A DNA stretch of 55,376 nucleotides from an uncultured Duncaniella sp. (GCA_910584825.1 CAJUCI010000017.1:1-55376), one strand, 5' to 3'. Counted from the stretch's first letter, positions 41,832 through 51,641 are shown. A program made the numbers and translations. Notes: generated by a model not told the origin, from the sequence alone.

Positions 41832-44800
41832 ATGAACAAATTTTTACTTTCTTGTCTGGCGTTTGCTACGTCGGCTGGAATCATGTCCGCGGCCGTGCCC
41901 GGACCAATGGGCGAGAGCCTCGACCGAGGCGTGATAGCCATGAAGACATCATCGGGAGTATTTGTGTCGTGGCGTTCGCTCACGGCCGACCCGAGCGGAC
42001 TCACTTTTGACGTCTACCGCGACGACGTCAAGGTCAACACCACCCCCATCACTGCCGGCACCAACTTCAGCGACCCCGCCGGCACCGCATCATCGAAATA
42101 CAAAATCGTAGCCTCTGACGGCTCCTCGAGCAAGGAGACCGCCGTGGAGGCCGACGTGTACAAGCGCATACATCTCGACCGCCCCGCCTCGGGCAAGACC
42201 CCGAAGGGCGACACCTACACCTACTCACCCAACGACTGCTCCGTGGGCGATGTCGACGGTGACGGCGAGTATGAAATCTTCGTGAAGTGGGACCCCTCCA
42301 ACTCTCACGACAACTCCGAAAACGGCTACACAGGCAACGTCCTAATCGACTGCTACAAGCTCGACGGCACAAAACTGTGGCGCATCGACCTGGGCCGCAA
42401 CATCCGCGCCGGCGCACACTACACCCAGTTTATGGTCTATGACTTCGACGGCGACGGCAAGGCCGAGATGATGGTCAAGACCGCCCCCGGCACCATCGAC
42501 GGCACAGGCAAAGCCGTGCTGATGGGTTCTGACAAAGTCACTGACGATCACCGCAGCACATCGGGCAGCCACACCACAGGTGTGATACTCAAAGGCCCGG
42601 AATACCTCACCGTGTTCAACGGCCTGACCGGCGCGGAAATCAGCACCATCGCTTACAACCCGCCACGCGACTCACACGCCCAAAGTTCAGGGGGCTGGGG
42701 CGACGCTTACGGCAACCGCTCAGAGCGTTATCTCGCATGCGTGGCCTATCTCGACGGCCAGGACAAGAACCCCAGCGCAGTGTTCTGCCGCGGCTATTAC
42801 ACCCACGCCTATCTTTGGGCTGTAGACTTTGACGGCAAACATCTCAAGGAGCATTGGATACACCGGTCCACCACCAAGGGCCAGGGCTGCTACGGCGAGG
42901 GCGCACACTCCATCACCGTGGGTGATGTCGACGGCGACGGCAAGGATGAAATCGTGTTTGGCTCGGCGTCAGTCGACCATGACGGTACGCTCCTCTACCG
43001 CACCGGCGCAGGCCACGGCGACGCCCTCCATCTCGGCGACTTCGACCCCGACCGCGAGGGCCTCGAGGTGTTCATGGTGCATGAGGAGACAGGCTCAGCC
43101 TACAAGTATGATGCAGAATTCCGCGACGCCAAGACCGGCGAAATCATATGGTCAGTCAAGCAGTCAGGCAATGATATAGGCCGCGGACTCGTGGCCGACC
43201 TCTCTGAAAACTGGCGCGGATACGAATGCTGGCCCGGCAGCTATTTCTTCAACGCTGAGGGCAAGATTGACAAAAACGCTGACGGCAAGCCGGTTAACCA
43301 CAATGCTACATTTGACTGCAAGGGCAATCTGCTGCTCAACAAGCGTGCAGACACAAACTTCCGCATCTATTGGGACGGCGACCTGCTTGACGAAATCTTC
43401 GACGGCAAATATGACAAGAACACCAAATCTGCCTCGCCTCACATTGTGAAACGCACAGCCGACTTGAAGGGCAATGCCGAAGAATGGAAGTTTGCCTCAT
43501 ATAATGCCCAGACCTGCAACACCACCAAGGCTACCCCCTGCCTCCAGGCCGACATCCTCGGCGACTGGCGCGAGGAGCTGGTAATGTGGGACGGCACAAA
43601 CTCATCCGACCTCCTCATCTTCTCGACCACAATCGAGTCGAAATACCGCGTCCCCACCCTCATGGAGGACCACAACTACCGCCTGGCCATCGCCTGGCAG
43701 AACTGCGCCTACAACCAGCCCCCTCACCTCGGCTACTATCTGCCCGACCGTTTCTCGACCGACGCACGCATCAAGGTAGTCTCAGGCACCCCCACCCAGA
43801 GCATCGAACTTGGCAAGCCGTTCAAGACCGTCGAAGGCTCGTTTGAGCTGTGCGACGACGTCAAGGCCACAGGACTCCCCGCAGGCGTTGAAATCACCGT
43901 CGACAAGGCCGCCGGCACATTCTCAATCTCCGGCACCCCCGAGGCCGTAGGCACCTACAAGTTCACAGTCACCACCGTTGGCGGCGAAGGCTCGGCATCA
44001 GTCGAGGGCACCATCACCGTCACCGAGCCTGTAGTGCTCACCGAGGTGGCACACTTCACGTTTGACGACATGTCGGCCACCGTGCCCAACCTCATTCAGG
44101 GCGCAGCCGATGTCAAGGGCACTCCCACCCTCGCCGAGGGCATCTACGGCAAGGCTATCAGCCTCAACGGCACCACCGACTATCTCGAGCAGGCCGCCTA
44201 CTCCGATATTCAGATGGGCTACAACGACTTCACCATCGAGTTCTGGTTTAACAGCACCGATGACGCCGCATACATCTTCCACAAAGGCAGCATCAACAAC
44301 AAGACCGCCGGCACCACCGGCCATTGGATAGGCATCGAGCTTAAAAACACCAACCTCTACTTTGCCATCGACGATAACGACGACGAGGGTGGCAAGACCC
44401 AGTGCTCCGTATCGGGTGCCAACAAATACTTCAACGGCGAATGGCATCACCTCGTATGTACCCGCTCATACTCAGGCCGCAGCCTGTGTGTCTACATCGA
44501 CGGTGAGCTCGTAGGCTCTGCCGTCGACAAGACCGGCGCAATCAAGGACAACAACGAGCCCCTCTGCATCGGCAATGTCAACGTTGACCACAACAACGGC
44601 TTCAATGGCCTCATGGACGACCTCCACATCTATCACGGAGCCATGACCGCCGACACCGTGCTCGAGCACTATGAGGCAGCCACCAAGAGCGGCATCGAGA
44701 GTGTAGAGTTCGGCTACGGCGAAGGCCCCGTACACTACACCCTCATCGACGCACGCACCGGCATCACCGTGGCCACCGCCTGGGGTGCCGAGGAGAATGT

Positions 44801-44882
44801 GACCACCGGCGCAGAGCACGGTGTCTACATACTCGTAATCGAGCAGGGCCGCGCCCGCGAAATCAAGAAAATCGTACTCTAA
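41832..44882 (+). CDS. Secreted rhamnogalacturonan lyase (PL11) with LamG domain
   Basis: The 1016-residue protein has a signal peptide (cleavage near MSA|AVPG). A family PL11 rhamnogalacturonan lyase follows: fibronectin-like strand domain, then the beta-propeller with repeated acidic calcium loops (VGDVDGDGEYEIFVKWDPSNS, VYDFDGDGKAEMMVKTAPGTIDG, VGDVDGDGKDEIVFGS) and LGDWREELVMWDGTN. An Ig-like domain (about 650-735) and a LamG/concanavalin-like domain (about 740-935: FTIEFWFNSTDDAAYIFHKGS) follow, then a short beta-rich C-terminal tail (VHYTLIDARTG...GVYILVIEQGRAREIKKIVL). It cleaves the rhamnogalacturonan I backbone of pectin outside the cell. The tail resembles sorting or anchoring domains of Bacteroidetes secreted enzymes. 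Confidence 0.93.
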   Translation: MNKFLLSCLAFATSAGIMSAAVPGPMGESLDRGVIAMKTSSGVFVSWRSLTADPSGLTFDVYRDDVKVNTTPITAGTNFSDPAGTASSKYKIVASDGSSSKETAVEADVYKRIHLDRPASGKTPKGDTYTYSPNDCSVGDVDGDGEYEIFVKWDPSNSHDNSENGYTGNVLIDCYKLDGTKLWRIDLGRNIRAGAHYTQFMVYDFDGDGKAEMMVKTAPGTIDGTGKAVLMGSDKVTDDHRSTSGSHTTGVILKGPEYLTVFNGLTGAEISTIAYNPPRDSHAQSSGGWGDAYGNRSERYLACVAYLDGQDKNPSAVFCRGYYTHAYLWAVDFDGKHLKEHWIHRSTTKGQGCYGEGAHSITVGDVDGDGKDEIVFGSASVDHDGTLLYRTGAGHGDALHLGDFDPDREGLEVFMVHEETGSAYKYDAEFRDAKTGEIIWSVKQSGNDIGRGLVADLSENWRGYECWPGSYFFNAEGKIDKNADGKPVNHNATFDCKGNLLLNKRADTNFRIYWDGDLLDEIFDGKYDKNTKSASPHIVKRTADLKGNAEEWKFASYNAQTCNTTKATPCLQADILGDWREELVMWDGTNSSDLLIFSTTIESKYRVPTLMEDHNYRLAIAWQNCAYNQPPHLGYYLPDRFSTDARIKVVSGTPTQSIELGKPFKTVEGSFELCDDVKATGLPAGVEITVDKAAGTFSISGTPEAVGTYKFTVTTVGGEGSASVEGTITVTEPVVLTEVAHFTFDDMSATVPNLIQGAADVKGTPTLAEGIYGKAISLNGTTDYLEQAAYSDIQMGYNDFTIEFWFNSTDDAAYIFHKGSINNKTAGTTGHWIGIELKNTNLYFAIDDNDDEGGKTQCSVSGANKYFNGEWHHLVCTRSYSGRSLCVYIDGELVGSAVDKTGAIKDNNEPLCIGNVNVDHNNGFNGLMDDLHIYHGAMTADTVLEHYEAATKSGIESVEFGYGEGPVHYTLIDARTGITVATAWGAEENVTTGAEHGVYILVIEQGRAREIKKIVL

Positions 44883-44889
44883 ACGTATT

Positions 44890-45018
44890 GCAGGACTGTA
44901 GGAGCGACGGCTTTAGCCGTCGATATGGCACGAACGAGCTAACTACAGCACAGCGAGCCAATTCACTGACACTCAGCCTTATATCGACGGCTAAAGCCGT
45001 CGCTCCTACAGCCCTGCT
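44890..45018. repeat. C-type 30-bp perfect inverted repeat
   Basis: Bases 44897-44926 are exactly complementary to 44981-45010; each arm also folds on itself through GACGGCT/AGCCGTC. Outer GCAGGAC and GCCCTGC bases extend the stem. The same unit occurs, degraded, at 19574-19660 and in the loop at 10990-11015. Located between the PL11 and GH95 genes; probable terminator. Confidence 0.85.
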
Positions 45019-45078
45019 ATATATTTTTACAACTCGGCCTATCATTAAAACCACAGCCTATTATCTAAATAAAAAATT

Positions 45079-48000
45079 ATGCAATTCATCCGCACCTATT
45101 TCACAATCATCCTCCTTGCCCTGCTCTTCCCCTCGCTGAGAGCGGAAGAGACGGTAGAAGTCTGGACAACACCCGGATGGCAAAATGATTATACTCTTGC
45201 CACCACGCTTACAACATCAGATAACAGTACATATTTTGGAATTTTAAATATCTCAGGAGAAACTCGAATTATTCTCAAATTTAAAGGTAACACATATCAT
45301 TCTGCCAAATGGGTTAATGGATATGAAGTAAACCCTGTAGGGAATGCTTTTGAATTCAGTATCAATTCTTACGAGAATATGATGCTTAAAGATTTTGGTT
45401 CATATACCATAAAGGCCGTACCGTCATCTGACAATACCACAATATCAGTCGAATTCCTTCAGCCCACACCTCTGAATATATCAATCGACAATTCTTCATC
45501 CAAGTTGCTTGACAATGTCACCGGCTATACAGGCACTGCAAAGTACGGCAAGACAATCTCCGTAGCCCCATCCTCCTCCAAGACAATCAACGGCTTCACC
45601 GTCGGCAACACCACCTATGGCTTCGCATCAGCACCGAAGTTTACTGACGCCACCAACGCTCAGAGCCAGACAGTCAATATCACCTCCGGCGGACAGGCCA
45701 TCACCCTTGACAAACGCGGCAACTATACACTCACCGTCAACATAACCAACGGCATACCCACATCCTGCACCATCGACAAAGGCGAAGTAGTGCCCGATGT
45801 GCGCGTCAACAGCAATCTTCTAAGCTACAGCAACGGCACATATACCGGCACCGTCACCTTAGCCAAGAACAGCACCATCACCGTCGACTATGACGGCCGA
45901 ACCACCTATTATATACAGTCTGACATCACAGGCTCGCTCGAATCCCCCTCGGGAAAAGTCAACCTCGGCACATCCGACAAATCAGCCAAGGTAATCACCC
46001 GAGGCAACTATGACATCATCATCGACATAGCCAACAAGACCCTCACCTACACCAACACCAACCCTCCCCAGCCCTCAACCCTCTCCCCCACCCTCCCCGA
46101 AGGATTTGTTTCCTGTGATGATGCATCGTCATATATTCCCGATGAACCCATGACAGTGTGGTACAACACCACTGACGGACAATCTCAAGTAGGCAACTAT
46201 GGCGCAAATTATCTTGAAGTATTCCTTCTCGGAAACGGACGCATGGGCATGACAACACTCTGCAAGAGCAGTGAGACATTCCCTATACATGAAAAGACCA
46301 ACTATGATGCCATCCGTAATGTTGATTACTCTTTAGTTTATTCAGTGGGTAACTACAACCCGATTTGTAATATTGTGGTGACCGGCAATAACGATGCCTA
46401 TGGCACATCAATTCTCCGACAGCTCGACCTCACTACAGCCGTAGCATCGGCCATCAACCGCAACGGCGAGAATTCGCGTGCACGCGAATATCTTATCAGC
46501 AAGAACTATAATGTAGGTGTAATCCATTATACTACTGACGGCGATGAGAAACTCACCTACTCATTCACCACTTCACTCAGCGGCACAGCCGGCTCGGACG
46601 GCACAGTATCGGCGACCAGTGGCAACACAAAGAATTGCGACATCCGCTACAATGTCACACTCAAAGTCACACAAAACGGTGGCACACTCTCTTCATCAGG
46701 CTCGACTGTAACCGTCACCGACGCCAAAGAGATTACGCTTTACTACACAATCTCGACCAATTACGATATTGATTCGACAAACGAATGCTACTCGGGCGAA
46801 AGCGACAGCCAACTTGCCGAGCGTTCACTCGCCGTGGTCAACAAGGCCGCATCGGCAGGATGGAAAGCCGTTTATGACGACCATATTGCCGAATACTCAC
46901 CCCTCTTCAATTCAGTGACATTCCGTCTCGCAGACGCCTCCAACGACGCACCGGCCAAAACACTGAAAGCACATTACGATGGACGCTATTCTAATAGCTG
47001 CGCCAACTCTGACGACCAAACCCGTGCCGTCGATATGCTCCTTTTCGGCATGGGCCGTTACCTCAACCTTGCATCCTCTCGTGGCAACCTTGCCCTCCCG
47101 AGCAATCTGCAGGGTATCTGGGCCGATGAAAATCCTCAGTGGGGATGTGATTTCCATAATAACATCAATCTGCAGATGAACTATTGGGCCTCTGAAAACA
47201 CCAATATCCCTGCGGCTCACATGCCATTCCTTAACTACCTCAAAAAGATGGCATCAAAGAGATGGACAAACTATGCCGATAAAATTGTTCCGGGCACGGG
47301 AGGCTGGACTACCCACCTGCTGATGAATACCTTCGGCTCAATAGGCTCGTATAACGGATATTACACCGAATCCGCCGCCTGGAACTGCGCCCACATATGG
47401 CAACATTATCAATACTCACATGACCGCCGGTTCCTTGCAGACTTCTTCGACACCATGTATGGAGCATGTAAATTCTATTTCGGTTATCTCAAAGATACTG
47501 ACGGTGACGGACAGTTTGAAATCCCCAACTACTATTCTCCCGAACTTACCAACGGCGGTTCAGTAGCCACTCACGCCCAGCAATTAGTATATCAACACCT
47601 CTGCAATACCCGTGACGCCGCCAAAATCCTCGGAAAGACTGCTGAGGCTGACAAATGCCAGGAATATATCGACAAGATGTATAACGGAATCGATGTTGTT
47701 AACGGCGAGCAGTGCGAATGGAAAGGTTCTCTCACATCCGAAGTAAACCACCGTCATCTTTCACATATAATGAGCCTTTATCCCCTCGCTCAGGTTTCCC
47801 CCTATGATGACGACCGCACCAACTTCGACGGCTCTTATCAGGCACTTCTCACACGTGGCGATACTGACGGAGGCGAGAATGCAGCCTGGAATACGGGTTG
47901 GAAGATGAACTGCTATGCACGTTCGCTCGAAGGCGACCTCGCCCTGCGTCAGCTCGCCTACGGCATGGCCGAGCGCATTACCCCCGACCTGCGCTCTACT

Positions 48001-48615
48001 TGTAAGCACACTTTCCAGATTGAAGGCGGTGCGGGCATCGCAGCCGGCATGGCAGAGATGCTGTTGCAGTCCTACTCGGGTGTGATTGACCTCCTCCCCG
48101 CTCTGCCCGAACAGTCGTGGCACGGCGGCTCGATAAAGGGACTCAAAGCCGTGGGCAATTATGAGGTAGCCATCGAATGGGAAGACAACGCCATGACAAG
48201 TGCCACCATCACCGACTGCCTCAACGGCACGATGCGCGAGGGCACCGAGATACGCGTGCACGGGTCACGTCTGCCCGGCGACATCAACCTCCTCCAGGTC
48301 AACGGCGTGAATGTCGTGGACGAGGCCACTGCAGTCTATAGCCGCGCCAACAGCGTCAAACCGACCTACCGCCGCGAAGAGCGCACCGACAGCTACGTGG
48401 TGACCATCCCTGCCGGAAGCCCCAAAGTGACCAAAATCACATTTGGTGAGGACATATCCACCGGCATCGACAGCATCACCCCCGACAGCGCAGCCGATGA
48501 TGCAAACGCCCCCGTCGAATACTTCAACCTCCAGGGCATCCGCGTAGCCACCCCCACCCACGGCCTCTACATCCGCCGCCAGGGCAATGTCGTAACCAAA
48601 ATACTTATAGAATAA
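45079..48615 (+). CDS. Secreted GH95 glycosidase (alpha-L-fucosidase/galactosidase type)
   Basis: The 1178-residue protein has a signal peptide (LLALLFPSLRAEE). Residues about 25-320 are three repeated beta-modules, each ending in a RGNYDIIIDIANKTL-like strand (also KRGNYTLTVNITNG and FGSYTIKAV), similar to SusE/SusF-type binding modules. The GH95 catalytic part follows: N-terminal domain beginning PMTVWYNTTDGQ..YGANYLEVFLLGNGRMG, and the (alpha/alpha)6 barrel with HNNINLQMNYWASENTN, which supplies the two catalytic Asn, and HRHLSHIMSLYPLAQVSP. The C-terminus has the same kind of beta-tail as the PL11 protein (VEYFNLQGIRVATPTHGLYI). GH95 enzymes remove alpha-L-fucose or alpha-L-galactose from plant and mucin glycans. 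It lies next to PL11 on the same strand. Confidence 0.9.
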   Translation: MQFIRTYFTIILLALLFPSLRAEETVEVWTTPGWQNDYTLATTLTTSDNSTYFGILNISGETRIILKFKGNTYHSAKWVNGYEVNPVGNAFEFSINSYENMMLKDFGSYTIKAVPSSDNTTISVEFLQPTPLNISIDNSSSKLLDNVTGYTGTAKYGKTISVAPSSSKTINGFTVGNTTYGFASAPKFTDATNAQSQTVNITSGGQAITLDKRGNYTLTVNITNGIPTSCTIDKGEVVPDVRVNSNLLSYSNGTYTGTVTLAKNSTITVDYDGRTTYYIQSDITGSLESPSGKVNLGTSDKSAKVITRGNYDIIIDIANKTLTYTNTNPPQPSTLSPTLPEGFVSCDDASSYIPDEPMTVWYNTTDGQSQVGNYGANYLEVFLLGNGRMGMTTLCKSSETFPIHEKTNYDAIRNVDYSLVYSVGNYNPICNIVVTGNNDAYGTSILRQLDLTTAVASAINRNGENSRAREYLISKNYNVGVIHYTTDGDEKLTYSFTTSLSGTAGSDGTVSATSGNTKNCDIRYNVTLKVTQNGGTLSSSGSTVTVTDAKEITLYYTISTNYDIDSTNECYSGESDSQLAERSLAVVNKAASAGWKAVYDDHIAEYSPLFNSVTFRLADASNDAPAKTLKAHYDGRYSNSCANSDDQTRAVDMLLFGMGRYLNLASSRGNLALPSNLQGIWADENPQWGCDFHNNINLQMNYWASENTNIPAAHMPFLNYLKKMASKRWTNYADKIVPGTGGWTTHLLMNTFGSIGSYNGYYTESAAWNCAHIWQHYQYSHDRRFLADFFDTMYGACKFYFGYLKDTDGDGQFEIPNYYSPELTNGGSVATHAQQLVYQHLCNTRDAAKILGKTAEADKCQEYIDKMYNGIDVVNGEQCEWKGSLTSEVNHRHLSHIMSLYPLAQVSPYDDDRTNFDGSYQALLTRGDTDGGENAAWNTGWKMNCYARSLEGDLALRQLAYGMAERITPDLRSTCKHTFQIEGGAGIAAGMAEMLLQSYSGVIDLLPALPEQSWHGGSIKGLKAVGNYEVAIEWEDNAMTSATITDCLNGTMREGTEIRVHGSRLPGDINLLQVNGVNVVDEATAVYSRANSVKPTYRREERTDSYVVTIPAGSPKVTKITFGEDISTGIDSITPDSAADDANAPVEYFNLQGIRVATPTHGLYIRRQGNVVTKILIE

Positions 48616-48624
48616 GTATTTTGG
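48596..48624 (+). terminator. Hairpin overlapping the GH95 stop codon
   Basis: A perfect 12-bp stem, 48596-48607 with 48613-48624, around TAGAA; the TAA stop (48613-48615) lies in its right arm. Confidence 0.6.
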
Positions 48625-48806
48625 AGTCGAAAAAGTAATAAGTAAGAAGTTTATAGTATAGAAAGTAATAAGTCGAAAAAGTTAAGATAATAGATTGGAG
48701 TCTGCCAATACCAGCCCATCTATTATCTTAACTTTTTTTACTTTAGACATTATAGACTATAAAAACTATTATCTTAACTTTTTTTAACTTTAGACTTTAT
48801 AGACTA
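48620..48806. repeat. B-type repeat, locus 4, carrying the recG stop codon
   Basis: AAAAAGTTAAGATAATAGA (48676-48694) pairs with TCTATTATCTTAACTTTTT (48719-48737) around a unique loop. A second partial unit follows, and the end (CTTTATAGACTA) contains the TAG of recG on the minus strand (48804-48806). Convergent GH95 and recG transcripts should both end here. Confidence 0.75.
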
Positions 48807-50897
48807 CGAAATCTTCGACCAGTCGCGTATTCGGGAATTGAGCAGGGACAGCTGGCGGACGAGGACAGCGTTGGCCGGATTCGTCAGGTCGGGGTCGGCG
48901 TCAAGCACCTCACATGCCGCATCGCGTGCCATCTGCACAATCTGACCGTCAGTGGCAAGATTAGCTATGTGCAGGTCAAACGGAATGCCGCTCTGCATCG
49001 TGCCCTCTATGTCGCCCGGCCCGCGCATCTGCATGTCAGCCTCGGCAATCTCAAAACCGTTGGTGGTAGCCGTCATCAGCTCCAGACGCTTGCGCGTATC
49101 CTTGGCAATCTTGCGCTTGGTCATGAGTATGCAATAGCTCTGCCCCTCGCCGCGCCCCACACGTCCGCGCAGCTGATGGAGCTGCGACAGCCCGAACCGC
49201 TCGGCATTCTCTATGAGCATAGTCGTGGCGTTGGGCACATTCACCCCCACCTCGATTACCGTTGTGCTGACGAGAATCTGCGCCTCGCCCGAGGCAAAAA
49301 TGCTCATCTGATAGTCCTTCTCCTCAGGCTTGAGCTTGCCGTGGACATACGCCACGCGATAGTCGCGGTAAATCTCGCAGATATTCTCATACCCCTCCTC
49401 GAGCGAGCGGAGGTCGAGCTTCTCATTCTCCTTGATAAGGGGATAGACGATATAGACCTGCCGCCCCATCTTCAGCTGCCGCGCTATGCCCTGATAGGTG
49501 GCAAGGCGGTTCTCGTCATAGCGCAGGAGCGTCTGCACCGGCTTGCGGCCCGGGGGCAGCTCATCGATTACGCTTACATCGAGGTCGCCGTAGACCGTCA
49601 TGGCCAACGTGCGCGGAATCGGCGTGGCCGTCATCACCAGCACATGCGGGGCAATGACATTTTTGGTCCACAGGCGGGCGCGCTGGGCCACACCGAAGCG
49701 GTGCTGCTCGTCAATCACCACATAGCCGAGGTTATGAAACTTCACCCTGTCCTCAATCACGGCATGCGTGCCTATGAGTATGTGCAGCGAGCCGTCGCGC
49801 AGCTGCGCGTCAATCTCGTCGCGCTCCTTTTTGCGCGTCGAGCCTGTGAGCAGACGCACGTTCACCCCCATCGGGGCCACCATCTCGCGTATGGTCTCGT
49901 AATGCTGTGTGGCCAGAATCTCGGTCGGGGCCATGAGGCAAGCCTGAAAACCGTTGTCGAGGGCTATGAGCATGGTGAGGAGTGCCACGAGGGTCTTGCC
50001 GCTGCCCACATCGCCCTGCAGCAGACGGTTCATCTGCCGGCCCGTTCCCATGTCGGCGCGTATCTCCTTGATTACACGCTTCTGCGCCCCGGTGAGCGGG
50101 AAGGGGAGAAACTGGCTGTAGAAGTTGTTGAAAAACTGCCCGATGCGCGGGAATCGGAATCCCTGCGTGGTCGACGACCTGCGCCGGGCGTAACGCTGTA
50201 TGTCGAGCTGGAGATAGAACAGCTCCTCAAACTTCAGCCTCAGCCGCGCACGGTCGAGCACCGCCATCGTGGGCGGATTGTGGATGGCACACAGGGCCGT
50301 GCGCAGGTCGAGCAGCGCGTAGCGGCTGACGATGTGTGGCGGGAGGGTCTCGGCTATCACCTGCGCCCCGGCAAGAATCTCGGCCGAGGCTCCGGCAAAC
50401 GTGCGCGAGGTGAATCCCTTGTTGCGCAGCTGCTCGGTCAGGGGATACACGCCTCGAAATCCCCCCTGGGCCAGCGGGGTGCTGGGCGGGTCAATCTCGG
50501 GATGCACCATCGACCATCGCCCGTTGAAGAGCGTGGGCTTGCCGAAGACGGTGTAGTCGGTGTGCGTGCGGTAGATGTCGCGCATGGCCTTGGCCCGCTG
50601 AAACCACACAATCTCCATCGTGCCCGACTTGTCGGAAAACAGCCCCACGAGGCGCATCTTTGCCCCCTCGCCGAGCATGTTGAACGACACAAACCGCCCC
50701 CTCACCTGCACGGCGGGCATATCCTCCCCCTCAAACTCGGCGATGCGCCTGATGGTGGTGCGGTCCACGTAATGGGTGGGGAAATGATACAGCATGTCGT
50801 AATAGGTCTTGATGCCGAAACTCTTGTCAAGGAGTTCAGCACGTCTGGGGCCTATCCCGCGCAGATACTTTATGTCAGTATGCCTTAACCGCTCCAA
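48804..50897 (-). CDS. recG: ATP-dependent DNA helicase RecG
   Basis: RecG remodels stalled replication forks and branched DNA. The 697-residue protein has a wedge/OB domain (AEFEGEDMPAVQVRGRFVS) and the helicase motifs: Q-rich ALTGAQKRVIKEI, motif I LLQGDVGSGKTLVAL (about 285-299), II VVIDEQHRFGV (about 397-407), III MTATPIPRTLAMTVYGD, V STTVIEVGVNVPNATTM and VI QLRGRVGRG..QSYC (about 595-610). An N-terminal helix-hairpin-helix-like YLRGIGPRRAELLDK is also present. It lies 18 bp after ispD and probably shares its transcript. The stop codon is the first triplet of a B-type repeat. Confidence 0.97.
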   Translation of the reverse strand: MERLRHTDIKYLRGIGPRRAELLDKSFGIKTYYDMLYHFPTHYVDRTTIRRIAEFEGEDMPAVQVRGRFVSFNMLGEGAKMRLVGLFSDKSGTMEIVWFQRAKAMRDIYRTHTDYTVFGKPTLFNGRWSMVHPEIDPPSTPLAQGGFRGVYPLTEQLRNKGFTSRTFAGASAEILAGAQVIAETLPPHIVSRYALLDLRTALCAIHNPPTMAVLDRARLRLKFEELFYLQLDIQRYARRRSSTTQGFRFPRIGQFFNNFYSQFLPFPLTGAQKRVIKEIRADMGTGRQMNRLLQGDVGSGKTLVALLTMLIALDNGFQACLMAPTEILATQHYETIREMVAPMGVNVRLLTGSTRKKERDEIDAQLRDGSLHILIGTHAVIEDRVKFHNLGYVVIDEQHRFGVAQRARLWTKNVIAPHVLVMTATPIPRTLAMTVYGDLDVSVIDELPPGRKPVQTLLRYDENRLATYQGIARQLKMGRQVYIVYPLIKENEKLDLRSLEEGYENICEIYRDYRVAYVHGKLKPEEKDYQMSIFASGEAQILVSTTVIEVGVNVPNATTMLIENAERFGLSQLHQLRGRVGRGEGQSYCILMTKRKIAKDTRKRLELMTATTNGFEIAEADMQMRGPGDIEGTMQSGIPFDLHIANLATDGQIVQMARDAACEVLDADPDLTNPANAVLVRQLSLLNSRIRDWSKIS

Positions 50898-50915
50898 AAC
50901 TATTCCGAAGATTTC

Positions 50916-51611
50916 TCAAAGGTTACTCATTATTCTCTCGATGTCGCCCGGATTGGTCACCTTGATGTTAGTGACCTCCCCCTCCACGAGCGCGAGGGGG
51001 ATGAACCCCGCCGCCTCCATCACCGAGGCGTCGTCGGTGAATGTTGGGAGTATCTCCTGCCTGTAGGCCTCTATGAGCTTGCGCCCGTCAAACAGCTGGG
51101 GGGTCTGCACCGCGCGGTATAGCGAACGGTCCACGGCCACCGAATTGCCGTCGGGCGTGAGCATGCGCAGCGAGTCGGTCACAGCCACGGCGGGGATAGC
51201 CCCGGGGTGTCCGGCATCAAGCGCGCCGAGCAGACGCTCCATCATGGCGCGCGTCACCATCGGGCGCGCGGCGTCATGCACGCTCACCCACCCCACCCTC
51301 TCGGGGTCGAGGGTATCGACGGCGTTTTTCACGCTATGTGCGCGCGACGGCCCACCCGTCACGATGTCATGCGGGAGCGTGAAACCATACTCCCGGCACA
51401 TCCCGCGCCACATCTCCACCATCGCCTCGCTGAGCACGACTATCATACGCGCTCCCGGCGCGGCGGCGTCGAGCCGCTCAAGGGTGGTCATGAGCATAGG
51501 CCGCCCGCCCATCAGGCAGAACTGTTTGGGCAGGTCACCGCCATAACGGCTGCCACTCCCCGCCGCGACTACAATGTGCACACACTCGGCACTGTCACTA
51601 TACTGTATCAT
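50916..51611 (-). CDS. ispD: 2-C-methyl-D-erythritol 4-phosphate cytidylyltransferase
   Basis: IspD adds CMP to MEP in the non-mevalonate isoprenoid pathway. The 231-residue protein has the nucleotide-binding VVAAGSGSRYGGDLPKQF (about 14-31), the TGGPSRAHSVKNAV segment (about 85-98), VSVHDAARPMV (about 110-120) and the AVQTPQLFD segment (about 162-170), in the family order and spacing. Length is normal. It precedes recG by 18 bp, and the toxin gene lies 30 bp upstream on the same strand, so read-through from the toxin-antitoxin promoter is possible. Confidence 0.95.
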   Translation of the reverse strand: MIQYSDSAECVHIVVAAGSGSRYGGDLPKQFCLMGGRPMLMTTLERLDAAAPGARMIVVLSEAMVEMWRGMCREYGFTLPHDIVTGGPSRAHSVKNAVDTLDPERVGWVSVHDAARPMVTRAMMERLLGALDAGHPGAIPAVAVTDSLRMLTPDGNSVAVDRSLYRAVQTPQLFDGRKLIEAYRQEILPTFTDDASVMEAAGFIPLALVEGEVTNIKVTNPGDIERIMSNL

Positions 51612-51641
51612 CTCTGCAATCAGTCAATAATAATGGACACA

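Noticed and set aside
48969..50888. 639-codon open frame on the plus strand opposite recG
   Set aside because: It mirrors recG codon by codon, is rich in His, Arg and Leu with no domain pattern, and arises from the GC-rich codon use of recG.
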